Assembly (NCBI RefSeq): GCF_021502725.1
Contig: NZ_JAKFFS010000004.1
Coordinates: 310,001-374,000, forward strand
Source: Dyadobacter sp. CY345
GTDB lineage: Bacteria > Bacteroidota > Bacteroidia > Cytophagales > Spirosomataceae
Length of the DNA: 64,000 nt
Direction of reading: 5' to 3'
In this document: in pieces, positions 28,571 to 37,175 of the stretch
Numbering within the stretch: position 1 is the first letter of the stretch
Layout of the letters: every line of letters begins with the position of its first letter
Made by a program: the position numbers and the translations under genes
The notes under the pieces: model-generated
What the model was told of the DNA's origin: nothing
The model's input: the letters and a program-made list of their open reading frames with translations, nothing else
The model's database searches: none

Positions 28571-30511
28571 TTATCGGGTTGTTTTTGCCGAAAGTAATAA
28601 GCTGACAGCAAAATTACGGCCAGGCATAGGATTTCCGTTAATGGTTTGGTAAAAAGTATTATAAATGTTATTAATTCTGGCTTGAAAAGAGGCTCCGAAA
28701 TGAGGCCGGTCAAAGTTGGTTTCAAGGATAAAATTTTCCAGCAAATAAGCTGGTGTGGATTGGCTGTGGTCAGCGGTTGTAAACCTTTTAGAGATGATTT
28801 GTAGCTGATTTGTCAGACGAAGATTTTTATACTGCATGAATGCGTTGGCGTTTCCACTATGCAAAGGTATATGCGGCAACTGCTTTCCAATGATATCGGA
28901 GGCATACGCATCGTAAATTTTTTCCTGCGAAGTATTGGTCAGCGCGTAATTCACTGTGCTTCCAAATTTCCAATATTCCCAGTTTCCTTTCCAGCCAAAT
29001 TGCGCCTCAATACCACGGGCTATGACTAATTGTAAATTCTCGACACGAAAATTGTTTGTCGGATTCCAATAGGCCCAGTTGTCAATGCGGTTATGATAAA
29101 CACTTAAATTTGCTGAAAAGGTGTGATTTGTGTTAAAAGCATAAACCGATTCCGCACCGAGTTCTTTGTTAAATCCGTTTTCAGGTTTGATATCCGGATT
29201 TCCCAAATCCTTCCAATAGCGCTCGTTTAAAGTTGGAACGCGATAACTTCTGCCAAGAGAACCTCTCAATTTTATGGTGTAAGGACGGTTTTGTATTAGC
29301 CTGTATTCCGCTCCCAAAGATGGCGTGAACGGAGGATTGTAACCGGTTACAAATGCCTGTCTTAAATTAGCAGAAATCAAAAATTGCGGAGTTGCCTGCC
29401 AACGTGTTAACACAAAAACATCACCGCGATTTTCTGTGATAACAGGCCGCTCGTAGTTTTCAACCTGCGTTTTATAATGCGTAAATTCTCCGCCTGTCTG
29501 CATTTGGATTGAGCTGCCCGACTTTCCGATTTTCCAATTAAATGTGCGTTCTGCATGAACTCCATAGCGGTCCGTGACGGCATGATCCAGTTTTGAATAA
29601 TCACCGACGGCATAATCAATAATATCCCGTATCCAGGAAGTTCGCACCGTCCACCCTTCAAATTGATAACGAAGCATCGACCTGTACGATTTAATTCTGG
29701 TCATTTGTCGGCCGGCCAGGTTTTCAGGATTGGTGGTCAGCTTATTATCCGTCACCCAAATGTGTGCGGACACTTCATGCTCGTTTTTTGTAAAAAATAA
29801 ATCCTGAACCAAACCCTTTTGAAAAGTTGTAGCGGGACTTATTGCCTCACCATTCCTCTCAGGATGGCGATAATCATTATTCATGCTTCCATCATAAGCA
29901 GCTGTTTTTCCTGAAAAATTCCAGTTGTTATCAAGGCGTGTTCCATATTTGATCGTCGCTTGTGTCTGACTGTTTCGAAAACTTTCCTGTTGCCGTCCAA
30001 CCATAACCTGCAAACCAGCCTGAGGTTTTAAACTTCCAAGCAAAATACTTCCGCCAACAGCATCGGTTCCGACAACGCTTGCCGAAGCGCCATACTGAAC
30101 AGATAACTGGTCAAATCCTGCAACCGGGATGGTTGAAAAATCAGTTTGTCCTAACGTCGGAAGGTTGATATTCAATCCATTCCAAAGTACAGCGGTATGG
30201 TTAGGTGATGTTCCTCGAAATGCAACGGTGGATAATTGTCCGGGGCCGTAATTTTTAAAAATGACCGGTGTGTTTAAAGAAAGTAAGTCGGCGATATTTC
30301 TGAAACGAAACTGTTCAAGCGTGACGGAATCAATCTTTTGAATTTTTAATCCGCTCATAAACTTCTCCGGCGCGAAGCCATATACAGTCATTGGCGACAA
30401 GGAAATAGAATCTTTTTGGGCGGCAGCATGCTGATTCAATGCCAAAAATGACAGCGTTGCAAGAAACAGACAACGAAGATTTTGTCTGTCAAACACCTGA
30501 AAAGTATACAT
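28571..30511 (-). CDS. btuB: BtuB-like TonB-dependent outer-membrane vitamin B12 receptor
   Basis: A 646-residue TonB-dependent receptor that should import cobalamin across the outer membrane. The signal peptide ends near HAAAQ. The plug domain (about 45-150) includes VAFRGTSPNHTAVLWNG and ASASVVGTDAVGGSILLGS. The rest is a beta-barrel ending in an aromatic-rich strand. There is no SusC-like carboxypeptidase-regulatory domain, so it belongs to the vitamin/siderophore class. The start at 30511 is fixed by an in-frame stop just upstream. The cobalamin riboswitch upstream gives the substrate. Confidence 0.88.
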   Translation of the reverse strand: MYTFQVFDRQNLRCLFLATLSFLALNQHAAAQKDSISLSPMTVYGFAPEKFMSGLKIQKIDSVTLEQFRFRNIADLLSLNTPVIFKNYGPGQLSTVAFRGTSPNHTAVLWNGLNINLPTLGQTDFSTIPVAGFDQLSVQYGASASVVGTDAVGGSILLGSLKPQAGLQVMVGRQQESFRNSQTQATIKYGTRLDNNWNFSGKTAAYDGSMNNDYRHPERNGEAISPATTFQKGLVQDLFFTKNEHEVSAHIWVTDNKLTTNPENLAGRQMTRIKSYRSMLRYQFEGWTVRTSWIRDIIDYAVGDYSKLDHAVTDRYGVHAERTFNWKIGKSGSSIQMQTGGEFTHYKTQVENYERPVITENRGDVFVLTRWQATPQFLISANLRQAFVTGYNPPFTPSLGAEYRLIQNRPYTIKLRGSLGRSYRVPTLNERYWKDLGNPDIKPENGFNKELGAESVYAFNTNHTFSANLSVYHNRIDNWAYWNPTNNFRVENLQLVIARGIEAQFGWKGNWEYWKFGSTVNYALTNTSQEKIYDAYASDIIGKQLPHIPLHSGNANAFMQYKNLRLTNQLQIISKRFTTADHSQSTPAYLLENFILETNFDRPHFGASFQARINNIYNTFYQTINGNPMPGRNFAVSLLLSAKTTR

Positions 30512-30533
30512 AAATCATAGAAAACAGTTTTGT

Positions 30534-30552
30534 GATTTTTCCTCCGAAAATC
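30534..30552 (-). promoter_or_regulatory. Small hairpin with GGAGG in its loop before btuB
   Basis: On the minus strand GATTTT (30552-30547) pairs with AAAATC (30539-30534), leaving GGAGG in the loop, about 30 bases before the btuB ATG. It may help the riboswitch control translation, but the distance from the ATG is larger than usual for a ribosome-binding site. Confidence 0.3.
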
Positions 30553-30567
30553 AAAACGTTGAATTAT

Positions 30568-30738
30568 TTCAGGCAGGTCTCCTGGCTCGTTTTATTGATC
30601 AAATACCTTCCCGTGTGAACAGTGGTAATGCAGATTCAGATCAATTTTTGATAAAACTCACAGTTGCGGGGACAGCTCCCGTTTTTCGCGGGATTCCCTT
30701 TTAAGCCATTCAGTAGCGTTAAACTAACTTCTGGCACC
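30568..30738 (-). promoter_or_regulatory. Cobalamin riboswitch
   Basis: Read on the minus strand, the leader begins with GGTGCC. It has the conserved core GGGAATCC, then AGCTGTCCCCGCAACTGT, then CCACTG, GGGAAGG, and the 3' element GAGCCAGGAGACCTGCC, all in the order of the Rfam cobalamin class. It starts a few bases after the predicted transcription start and ends 57 bases before btuB. No intrinsic terminator is visible after it, so control is probably at translation. Confidence 0.93.
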
Positions 30739-30748
30739 AAAAACTTTA

Positions 30749-30756
30749 CAAAGATA
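30749..30756 (-). promoter_or_regulatory. -7 promoter box of the B12 operon
   Basis: The minus strand reads TATCTTTG (exact TAnnTTTG). A start about 7 bases downstream (near 30742) falls right before the riboswitch 5' end at 30738, which supports both calls. Confidence 0.6.
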
Positions 30757-30823
30757 AGTAATTAATGCGGCGGGAACATACTCTGGTCATGAAGTAAAAG
30801 TCGCCTTACAAAATCGGATGTCT

Positions 30824-30831
30824 TATCTTTG
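30824..30831 (+). promoter_or_regulatory. -7 promoter box of the EamA transporter gene
   Basis: TATCTTTG (exact TAnnTTTG) lies on the plus strand, divergent from the B12 operon promoter 68 bases away. It overlaps the first possible start codon (TTG, 30829), which rules that start out. Confidence 0.55.
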
Positions 30832-30849
30832 TGCAAAATTTTGATCATC

Positions 30850-31812
30850 TTGTCGACCCGCACCGCAAACCGTTTAGTACTTTCCGCACCGCAAAAAGGG
30901 ATTCTTTTGATGCTGGGCGCCTCCTTTTTCTTTGCGTTGATGTCCGCCATTTCAAAATGGCTGAGCAAGGATTTTCATATTGTACAACTTGTATTTTTCA
31001 GAAATATAATCGGTGTGTTGTTCATTGGCGGCAGTATTCTGCAACGGCCAATGATCCAGAAAGGTGGAAAACTCGGCCTGCTGATATTCAGAGGCGTAGT
31101 CGGGACGCTTTCTCTTTATCTACTTTTTTACGCCATCAAAACACTTGGCCTGGGAAGAGCGTCGACTTACCAATATACTTATCCGATTTTTCTCGCCTTT
31201 CTTTCGTGGCTGTTCCTTGGAGAAAAACTCAGCACAAAAGAGTGGATAGCAATCTTGCTTGGTTTTGGCGGGATATTATTTGTCTTCCAGCCCGATTTAT
31301 CGATGTCTTTGAGAAATCATATTATCGGTTTGGGAAACGCACTGCTGACTGCTGTTGCTTATCTGGCCATTCGCCAGCTCGGACAGGTTTATGATACGCG
31401 GGCAATCGTATTATCATTTATGCTCAGCGGTATTGTACTGCCCATTTTCTCTATGATTATTGGCACCTATTTTCCACACGAAGGACTGGATTTTTTGATT
31501 GGAACTTTCAAATGGCCGTCCAGCCTGGCTCAGTGGTTGGGATTTCTTGCTTTGGGAATTACGGCCATGATCGGCCAGATTATGATGACACAGTCATTCA
31601 CTTTCGATAAAGCCGGCAGGATAGCGGCGGTAGGTTATTCCAATATTTTGTTCGCCTTGTTTTTTGGGCTTTGGCTGGGAGAGGCGGTTCCAACGATTCC
31701 AATGATGATCGGAATGGTATTAATTATCGGCGGAGGCTTATTAGTGTCACTTTCAAAAGATAAAACAAAAAATAAACCGGCCACGAATACACAAATTTTC
31801 ACGAATGATTAG
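30850..31812 (+). CDS. EamA-family DMT transporter
   Basis: A membrane exporter of the drug/metabolite transporter superfamily with ten predicted helices in two EamA halves; the substrate is unknown. The N-terminal half runs from KGILLMLGASFFFALM to about residue 140 and the second from about 145 to 300. The start is uncertain: the long frame begins at TTG 30829 inside the promoter box, so TTG 30850 is preferred, with ATG 30910 as the alternative. The last nine codons (NTQIFTND and stop) lie in the left arm of a 55-base palindrome, so the C-terminus has been built from a repeat element. Confidence 0.82.
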   Translation: MSTRTANRLVLSAPQKGILLMLGASFFFALMSAISKWLSKDFHIVQLVFFRNIIGVLFIGGSILQRPMIQKGGKLGLLIFRGVVGTLSLYLLFYAIKTLGLGRASTYQYTYPIFLAFLSWLFLGEKLSTKEWIAILLGFGGILFVFQPDLSMSLRNHIIGLGNALLTAVAYLAIRQLGQVYDTRAIVLSFMLSGIVLPIFSMIIGTYFPHEGLDFLIGTFKWPSSLAQWLGFLALGITAMIGQIMMTQSFTFDKAGRIAAVGYSNILFALFFGLWLGEAVPTIPMMIGMVLIIGGGLLVSLSKDKTKNKPATNTQIFTND

Positions 31813-31834
31813 TGGAAATTCGTGCATTCGTGGC
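31780..31834. repeat. 55-base palindromic repeat / terminator
   Basis: An imperfect inverted repeat: positions 31780-31802 pair with 31812-31834 with only three mismatches and one G-T pair around a 9-base loop. The motif CACGAAT recurs within it. It covers the last codons of the EamA gene and lies between convergent genes, so it probably also works as a terminator. Similar CACGAAT-rich palindromes are, from memory, scattered in many Bacteroidota genomes. Confidence 0.8.
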
Positions 31835-31842
31835 AAGAAAAA

Positions 31843-32208
31843 TTATCCTTTCGATTCGTTGAAAAGTAATTTATTTCCAAACGGATCAATAACTTCCATC
31901 GTTTTTGCATTCCACGGCGCATCTTCCAGTCCTGGACGGTTGAACCGATAATTCATTTCCAGTAACTCCGTGTGATATTCGGTCAATCCGGTACATTCGA
32001 TAAAAACTTTGCTGCCAGGTGTGCAATCTCCGTGATGTTCCGTCAAATGAAGGACTATTCCATCTCTAGACACCTGAAGATATAGCGGAAAATTATCGCC
32101 AAACCGATGCGTCCAGTCGATCGTAAAGCCGAGCCAATCCACGTAAAATTCCAAAGCTTTGGCTTCATCAAAAATTCGTATCAGCGGAATAACTTTACTT
32201 GCCTCCAT
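31843..32208 (-). CDS. Glyoxalase/bleomycin-resistance-fold protein
   Basis: A VOC-superfamily protein of 121 residues from ATG 32208 (MEASKVIPLIRIF); a frame start at 32220 adds four residues. It has the two beta-alpha-beta-beta-beta modules: LIRIFDEAKALEFYVDWLGF at the start, the VFIECTGLTEYH middle and a C-terminal VIDPFGNKLLFNE. It may act in detoxification or antibiotic binding. The substrate cannot be assigned. Confidence 0.8.
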   Translation of the reverse strand: MEASKVIPLIRIFDEAKALEFYVDWLGFTIDWTHRFGDNFPLYLQVSRDGIVLHLTEHHGDCTPGSKVFIECTGLTEYHTELLEMNYRFNRPGLEDAPWNAKTMEVIDPFGNKLLFNESKG

Positions 32209-32349
32209 AAATTTTCGCAATTAATTGAATTTGGATTTGAGAATTAGCTTAAACCTGAACCGTGTTTATTTTAAATTCGCTCAATAATGCGGACGAAAAA
32301 ATTATTTATATAGAATATTCGTTTTATACCTGAACGCACCTGACCATTA

Positions 32350-32910
32350 ATGAAACGACTGACTTACCCAATTATTTTTTTCTGTATTTTAATAACAGGA
32401 TTAACCGCTTTTCGCACTGATCGGACCGCTGAAAAGGCGAACGAAATTCAATGGCTGACAATTGAGCAGGCTTATGCTAAAAATCAAAAAGAGCCTAGAA
32501 AAATATTGGTTGATATTTATACCGATTGGTGTGGCTGGTGTAAAGTGATGGATCGTGAAACCTACAAAAATCCAGATGTGATCGATTATATCAATAAAAA
32601 ATTCTACGCCGTAAAATTAGACGCAGAACAAACTGAACCAATAACGATTGGTGATCAGAAGTTTGAATTTATGCCACAGGGAAAAAAAGGAGTCCATCAG
32701 ATTGCGATGGCTTTGACCAATAATCAGCCAAGTTATCCGACGACTGTCTTTCTGGATGATAAGTTTCAAATGATCCAGCCGTTGCCAGGGTATATGAAAG
32801 CGAAGGAATTCCATGAAGTGATAACTTTTTTTGGTGATAACTTTCACAAAAAAGTATCATTCGAAGACTACAAAGCAAAGACTTATAAGAAGATTTATAC
32901 CGGTAAGTAA
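32350..32910 (+). CDS. Secreted thioredoxin-family protein
   Basis: A 186-residue protein with an N-terminal signal or anchor (MKRLTYPIIFFCILITGLTAF) and a thioredoxin fold of the DUF255/thioredoxin_7 type. The redox motif is DWCGWCK near residues 58-64, followed by PSYPTTVFLDD with the cis-Pro region. It probably acts in the periplasm in disulfide reduction or protection. It stands alone and ends at a strong terminator shared with prfA. Confidence 0.85.
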   Translation: MKRLTYPIIFFCILITGLTAFRTDRTAEKANEIQWLTIEQAYAKNQKEPRKILVDIYTDWCGWCKVMDRETYKNPDVIDYINKKFYAVKLDAEQTEPITIGDQKFEFMPQGKKGVHQIAMALTNNQPSYPTTVFLDDKFQMIQPLPGYMKAKEFHEVITFFGDNFHKKVSFEDYKAKTYKKIYTGK

Positions 32911-32927
32911 TGTTAAGAGAGAAAAAT

Positions 32928-32970
32928 AAATGGGCAGCCGATTGAAATCAATAATAGGCTGCCCATTTTT
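32928..32970. terminator. Bidirectional terminator between the thioredoxin gene and prfA
   Basis: A perfect 12-bp stem (AAATGGGCAGCC, 32928-32939, with 32957-32968) has A/T runs on both sides. Confidence 0.9.
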
Positions 32971-33018
32971 ATGTTTTTCTAATAAATGAATTCTTGAAGT
33001 AATCCCGTCGGTCAATAA

Positions 33019-34092
33019 TTAATAAGAATCGCCTTCCTGCATTCTTTCTGCATTTTCAGCAATACGCAGACGCTCGATGAACTCAGCGATATCACCCTCC
33101 ATTACTGCCGGCAAATTATACACGGTGTAACCGATACGGTGATCTGTGATACGGCTTTGCGGATAATTATATGTCCGGATTTTGTCCGACCTGTCTCCGC
33201 TTCCGACCATGGATTTTCTTTGAGAACTTACCGCGTCATTATGCTCCTTTAATTTGATCTCATAAAGACGTGAGCGCAAAACGCCCAAAGCTCTTTCTTT
33301 ATTTTTTAATTGAGAACGTTCATCCTGGCAGCTAACAACCAATCCTGAGGGAATGTGGGTTAAACGCACCGCTGAATATGTTGTGTTAACTGACTGTCCA
33401 CCAGCACCGGACGACATGAATGTATCAATCCGAACGTCGTTCATATTGATCTGAACATCAACTTCTTCCGCTTCCGGCAACACTGCAACCGATGCCGCAG
33501 AAGTATGAATTCTTCCTTGCGATTCTGTTTGCGGAACGCGCTGAACACGGTGAACGCCAGATTCAAATTTCATTTTTCCATATACATCATCGCCTTCAAC
33601 TTTACAGATAATCTCCTTATATCCACCATTTGTTCCTTCCGTAAAATCCATAATGGAGGCTCTCCATCCCATTTTCTCAAAGAAACGCTGATACATACGG
33701 AACAAATCTCCTGCGAAAATAGAAGCTTCGTCGCCGCCCGTTCCACCTCTTACTTCAAGGATTATGTTACGGCTGTCATTCGGATCTTTTGGGATAAGCA
33801 ATTCTTTAATGATCAGATCCATTTCTTCCATTTTCGGAAGCAATTCATCCAACTCTTCTTTTGCCATCTGACGAAGTTCTTCGTCTTTTTCCGTCGCGAT
33901 CATTTCTTTCGTGCCGGCAATGTCTTTTTGTAGTTTTTGGTAGATCTCGTATTGCTCCACGATCTTGCCCAAATCCTTGTATTCCTTACTTAACTTGGAA
34001 TATTTGTTGGAATCGGAAACGATTTCAGGTTGTATAATTTGTTGCGAAACTTCTTCGAAACGTTCTTTTATGGCTTCTAATTTATCTAGCAT
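33019..34092 (-). CDS. prfA: Peptide chain release factor 1
   Basis: Recognises UAA and UAG stop codons and releases the peptide on the ribosome. The 357-residue protein has the GGQ loop at residues 231-233 (SSGAGGQSVNTT) and the RF1 anticodon-like P-x-T motif at 187-189 (VPQTES). Length matches the family. An exact TATCTTTG -7 box lies upstream. Confidence 0.97.
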   Translation of the reverse strand: MLDKLEAIKERFEEVSQQIIQPEIVSDSNKYSKLSKEYKDLGKIVEQYEIYQKLQKDIAGTKEMIATEKDEELRQMAKEELDELLPKMEEMDLIIKELLIPKDPNDSRNIILEVRGGTGGDEASIFAGDLFRMYQRFFEKMGWRASIMDFTEGTNGGYKEIICKVEGDDVYGKMKFESGVHRVQRVPQTESQGRIHTSAASVAVLPEAEEVDVQINMNDVRIDTFMSSGAGGQSVNTTYSAVRLTHIPSGLVVSCQDERSQLKNKERALGVLRSRLYEIKLKEHNDAVSSQRKSMVGSGDRSDKIRTYNYPQSRITDHRIGYTVYNLPAVMEGDIAEFIERLRIAENAERMQEGDSY

Positions 34093-34130
34093 ATCGCGTT
34101 AATGTCTTTTGGCATTGCATATTCGGGCGA

Positions 34131-34138
34131 CAAAGATA
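34131..34138 (-). promoter_or_regulatory. -7 promoter box of prfA
   Basis: The minus strand reads TATCTTTG (exact TAnnTTTG), giving a leader of about 32 bases before the prfA ATG at 34092. Confidence 0.5.
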
Positions 34139-34296
34139 CGCATTTTAGGTTGAAGAATGTTTTTCGTACGTTCGTTGTCTGTTTTGAATTACAAAGTTGT
34201 AAATGATGTTGATTAAATATGCGGGGAAAAAGCGATCAGCATTCTCAGATTAGAAGCCAAAGTTTTACTCGCCGCCATAACTTACTTTAACTACTA

Positions 34297-34869
34297 ATGA
34301 ACCGAATTATATTCTGTATCGCTTTAAGTTTGTGCTTTTACAACTGCAACAACAAACGCCTGGATAACACAAAAGAGCTGGCTACTGAAATTAAAGCTTC
34401 TAAAATCGTACGGGTCACTAACACACAGCTGATCTATACTGTGGATGAATGGGGCAAAAAGATTTCCAAATTGTCTCAAAAATCTCTTCTGGAAGCGCTG
34501 GCCAAAAATCCGGAAAATGCTTCTGAACTCTGCGCAGATCCTTCCAAAGTAGCGATAATCGGTGCTTTGCAGAAAGAATATGGCGTCAAAATATCACTTT
34601 TGAGTGCCAAGGACACAAGCAATATAAATCTGAATAAAAAAGAACAGGAGCTTCTGCAGGCTTATTTGTATAGTGCGAAGAGCAATGCATCACTAAGCGA
34701 TAACGTTCAGCCGATAAATGATACCACGGTGGTTTACAATGTTCCGGCCGATCTTCAAATCTGCAAAACATGTCTAGGTGACAAGGCTCCGTCATTTGCC
34801 TTATGGAGATTGTTGTTTGACAAAAAGGAAATTTTGAGAAAAGTGGATGTCAAAAAGCTGAAAGATTGA
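34297..34869 (+). CDS. Hypothetical lipoprotein
   Basis: A 190-residue protein with a short signal peptide and a lipobox ending in Cys17 (LCFYNC). The mature part is Lys-rich and mostly helical, with Cys in ELCADP and a CKTC pair near residue 153. No family was recognised. It lies 48 bases upstream of the zincin gene on the same strand, so the two may be co-transcribed. Confidence 0.6.
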   Translation: MNRIIFCIALSLCFYNCNNKRLDNTKELATEIKASKIVRVTNTQLIYTVDEWGKKISKLSQKSLLEALAKNPENASELCADPSKVAIIGALQKEYGVKISLLSAKDTSNINLNKKEQELLQAYLYSAKSNASLSDNVQPINDTTVVYNVPADLQICKTCLGDKAPSFALWRLLFDKKEILRKVDVKKLKD

Positions 34870-34917
34870 GTGGTTCAGTTTTTATATCTGAGTCAGTAAC
34901 CTGTTGAAATAATATTT

Positions 34918-35523
34918 ATGAATAACTCAGATATGGAGATGAGCGAAAGCCTGGATCGCTTTCGTGAAAAAAAGAAAATACCGAAGGTCATAGAAAATGA
35001 AGTTTTAAAGGCACTGTCATTTTATCCTGAATTGCAGAGTGTTCCGATTGATTTTGTGTTTAAACAAAACATAAAAAAATCGGTAATGCAGGCGCAGCCA
35101 AAAATTGAAACAATGTTTTCTTCCCGTAAAAACTGGGCTTATCAAATCAATATAAGCGCATTATTTAAACTCACGAAAACAGCAATTCCAATTCACCAGA
35201 TACCGGAAGACATTTTGGTAGGTTGGATCGGTCATGAGCTCGGGCATATCATGGATTATCATAACCGATCTATTTTTGGTATGGTCCGTTTTGGTTTTGG
35301 GTATCTTTTTTCTACGAAATATATCCAGCAAGCCGAAAAAACAGCCGATACTTTCGCTGTTACCCATGGTCTTGCTTTTTATATTATCGAAACCAAAAAT
35401 TTTATCCTGAATCATGCTGAACTGCCAGAAAGATATAAACAGAAAATAGCCCGTTTATATCTTTCGCCAGACGACATCGTTGAGCAGGTCAGGTTGTTGG
35501 AAGCGCAAAAGCCTGCATTATGA
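34918..35523 (+). CDS. Small zincin-like metalloprotease of unknown family
   Basis: A 201-residue protein without a signal peptide. It has the zinc-protease motif HELGH near residue 107 (VGWIGHELGHIMDYH) and a downstream EKTADTFAVTHG segment near 140-150. In M48-like gluzincins the E..AD..A pattern supplies the third zinc ligand. It lacks the transmembrane segments of HtpX. It could be a cytoplasmic or peripheral peptidase. Its stop codon overlaps the stop of the convergent GH3-like gene by six bases. Confidence 0.65.
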   Translation: MNNSDMEMSESLDRFREKKKIPKVIENEVLKALSFYPELQSVPIDFVFKQNIKKSVMQAQPKIETMFSSRKNWAYQINISALFKLTKTAIPIHQIPEDILVGWIGHELGHIMDYHNRSIFGMVRFGFGYLFSTKYIQQAEKTADTFAVTHGLAFYIIETKNFILNHAELPERYKQKIARLYLSPDDIVEQVRLLEAQKPAL

Positions 35524-37038
35524 ATTTGAATTGACAAAGGCCTCAAATTCGAAAAAATCTTCCTCTTTCATGACACGCGGAATTTTTACTTGTCCGCCAA
35601 GTTTTTTAGTTGCCTCGCTCCATTTGTGAAAAGTCGATTCAGGAATCAGCACGACTTCAATTCCCTTTAATGCCTTTCCGCGTGCCACTTTGTAGTTTTT
35701 ATTGCTGTTTTGTAAAGCATTGTCCAGCGTTTCCGACACTAGTGCACAATCCGGGAATTTATCCGAGCTGATATACCATTTCAGAATAAATTCATTGTCC
35801 CTGTTGATGGCCGCCGCGATAAACTCCGTCATGACTACGTCGTAATCTTTCTCTAAAATCCTGATCGCATCATTCATCTGGTTCACAGAAAGCTGCTCTC
35901 CAACAACATTGAGGTAATGTTTTGTTCGGCCGGTAATTTTAATTTCAGCTCTTGATTTATCCGTAATCATGACCGTATCACCGATCATATACCGCCAGGC
36001 ACCGGAAACCGTAGAAATTAACAAAACATAATTTTCATTTTCTTGCGTTTCTTCAAATGGCAATATTTTGGCTCCTTCTTTCACCAAACCGTCGTCATCA
36101 ATATTTTCTCCGTCCATTGGCACAAACTCAAAGAAAATTCCACTGTTGGTAAAAAGTGCCATGGAAGAAGTTTCAGGCCGTTTTTGAATAGCAATAAAAC
36201 CTTCTGAAGCCAGATACGTGTCAATATAGATGAGCGGATGAGCCAGCAATTTTTCCAGACTTTTCCGGTATGGTTCAAATGCAACGCCGCCTGTGGTATA
36301 TACTTGCAGATTCGGCCAGATCTGATGGATGTTATCCAGTTTATGATACTTGATAATTTCTTTTAACATCAATTCAATCCAGGCTGGAATACCCGATAAA
36401 CATCCGATATCCCAGTCAGCGGCTTGTTCAGCAATTTTTTTAACACGTTCATCCCAGTCTTTAATATCAGCAATTTCGCGGCCAGGTTTGTAATATCCAC
36501 CAAACCAACTGGGGATATTGCTAGCACTGATTCCGCTGATTTCGCCTTCCAAATGGTCATCTTTTTCTATCAGATTGGTGCTGCTACCCAGCATAAGAAT
36601 CTGTTTTTCGAAAAAATTCGAGCTGAGATCAAATGCTTTTAGGTTCATTATTTCCTGAATACCGCTCTTCCTGATCGCCTCGACCATATCATCAGTCACG
36701 GGAATATGTTTGCTATGGCTTGTCGTCCCACTGCTCAGTGCAAAATATTTTTGTCCCCCAGGCCAGGTAACATTTTGATGACCTTCAAGAAGATAATGCC
36801 ACCAATCTGCATTCATTTTATCATAATCATGAACAGGGACATTTGTCTGAAATGAAGAGATAATATCTTCGCTTTCCAGGATTTCTTTAAAATTATATTT
36901 TTTACCGAATGCTGTAAATTTGGCTTTTTCAAGAAGCATCTTTAAAATGTCCCTCTGCTCCTTGACCGGATCTGGATCGCTCATTATATAACCAGAAAGA
37001 TCAATTGCTTTTTTAATCAGCTCGCCGATAACTGCCAT
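35518..37038 (-). CDS. GH3-family acyl-adenylating protein
   Basis: A 506-residue protein of the GH3 auxin-responsive/JAR1 group. These adenylate a carboxylic acid with ATP and may join it to an amine or amino acid. The ATP motif SSGTTSHSKHIP lies near residues 103-114. A second motif, TGGVAFEPY, is near 250, and the C-terminal lobe has the KITGRTKHYLNVVGEQLS segment. Bacterial members are poorly studied and the substrate is unknown. No lipid or siderophore genes lie beside it. Confidence 0.85.
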   Translation of the reverse strand: MAVIGELIKKAIDLSGYIMSDPDPVKEQRDILKMLLEKAKFTAFGKKYNFKEILESEDIISSFQTNVPVHDYDKMNADWWHYLLEGHQNVTWPGGQKYFALSSGTTSHSKHIPVTDDMVEAIRKSGIQEIMNLKAFDLSSNFFEKQILMLGSSTNLIEKDDHLEGEISGISASNIPSWFGGYYKPGREIADIKDWDERVKKIAEQAADWDIGCLSGIPAWIELMLKEIIKYHKLDNIHQIWPNLQVYTTGGVAFEPYRKSLEKLLAHPLIYIDTYLASEGFIAIQKRPETSSMALFTNSGIFFEFVPMDGENIDDDGLVKEGAKILPFEETQENENYVLLISTVSGAWRYMIGDTVMITDKSRAEIKITGRTKHYLNVVGEQLSVNQMNDAIRILEKDYDVVMTEFIAAAINRDNEFILKWYISSDKFPDCALVSETLDNALQNSNKNYKVARGKALKGIEVVLIPESTFHKWSEATKKLGGQVKIPRVMKEEDFFEFEAFVNSNS

Positions 37039-37175
37039 GAATTTTTTAGTTTATGAAGTGAGTAAAGTAATTGATGTTTGTGGTTAAAATCATTGTGCCA
37101 GTGAAGATTTCTGGGATGACTTTTATAATTTTACGAGGCCCATTTCAATTAACGTTTTTTCAAATTTTGATATAT

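Noticed and set aside
30829..30849. TTG start of the EamA transporter at 30829
   Set aside because: This codon lies inside the exact -7 promoter box TATCTTTG, so it cannot be in the mRNA made from that promoter.
37071..37175. Upstream extension of the SAM hydrolase frame
   Set aside because: The extra 35 residues do not match the family and would bury the signal peptide; the ATG at 37176 gives a normal N-terminus.
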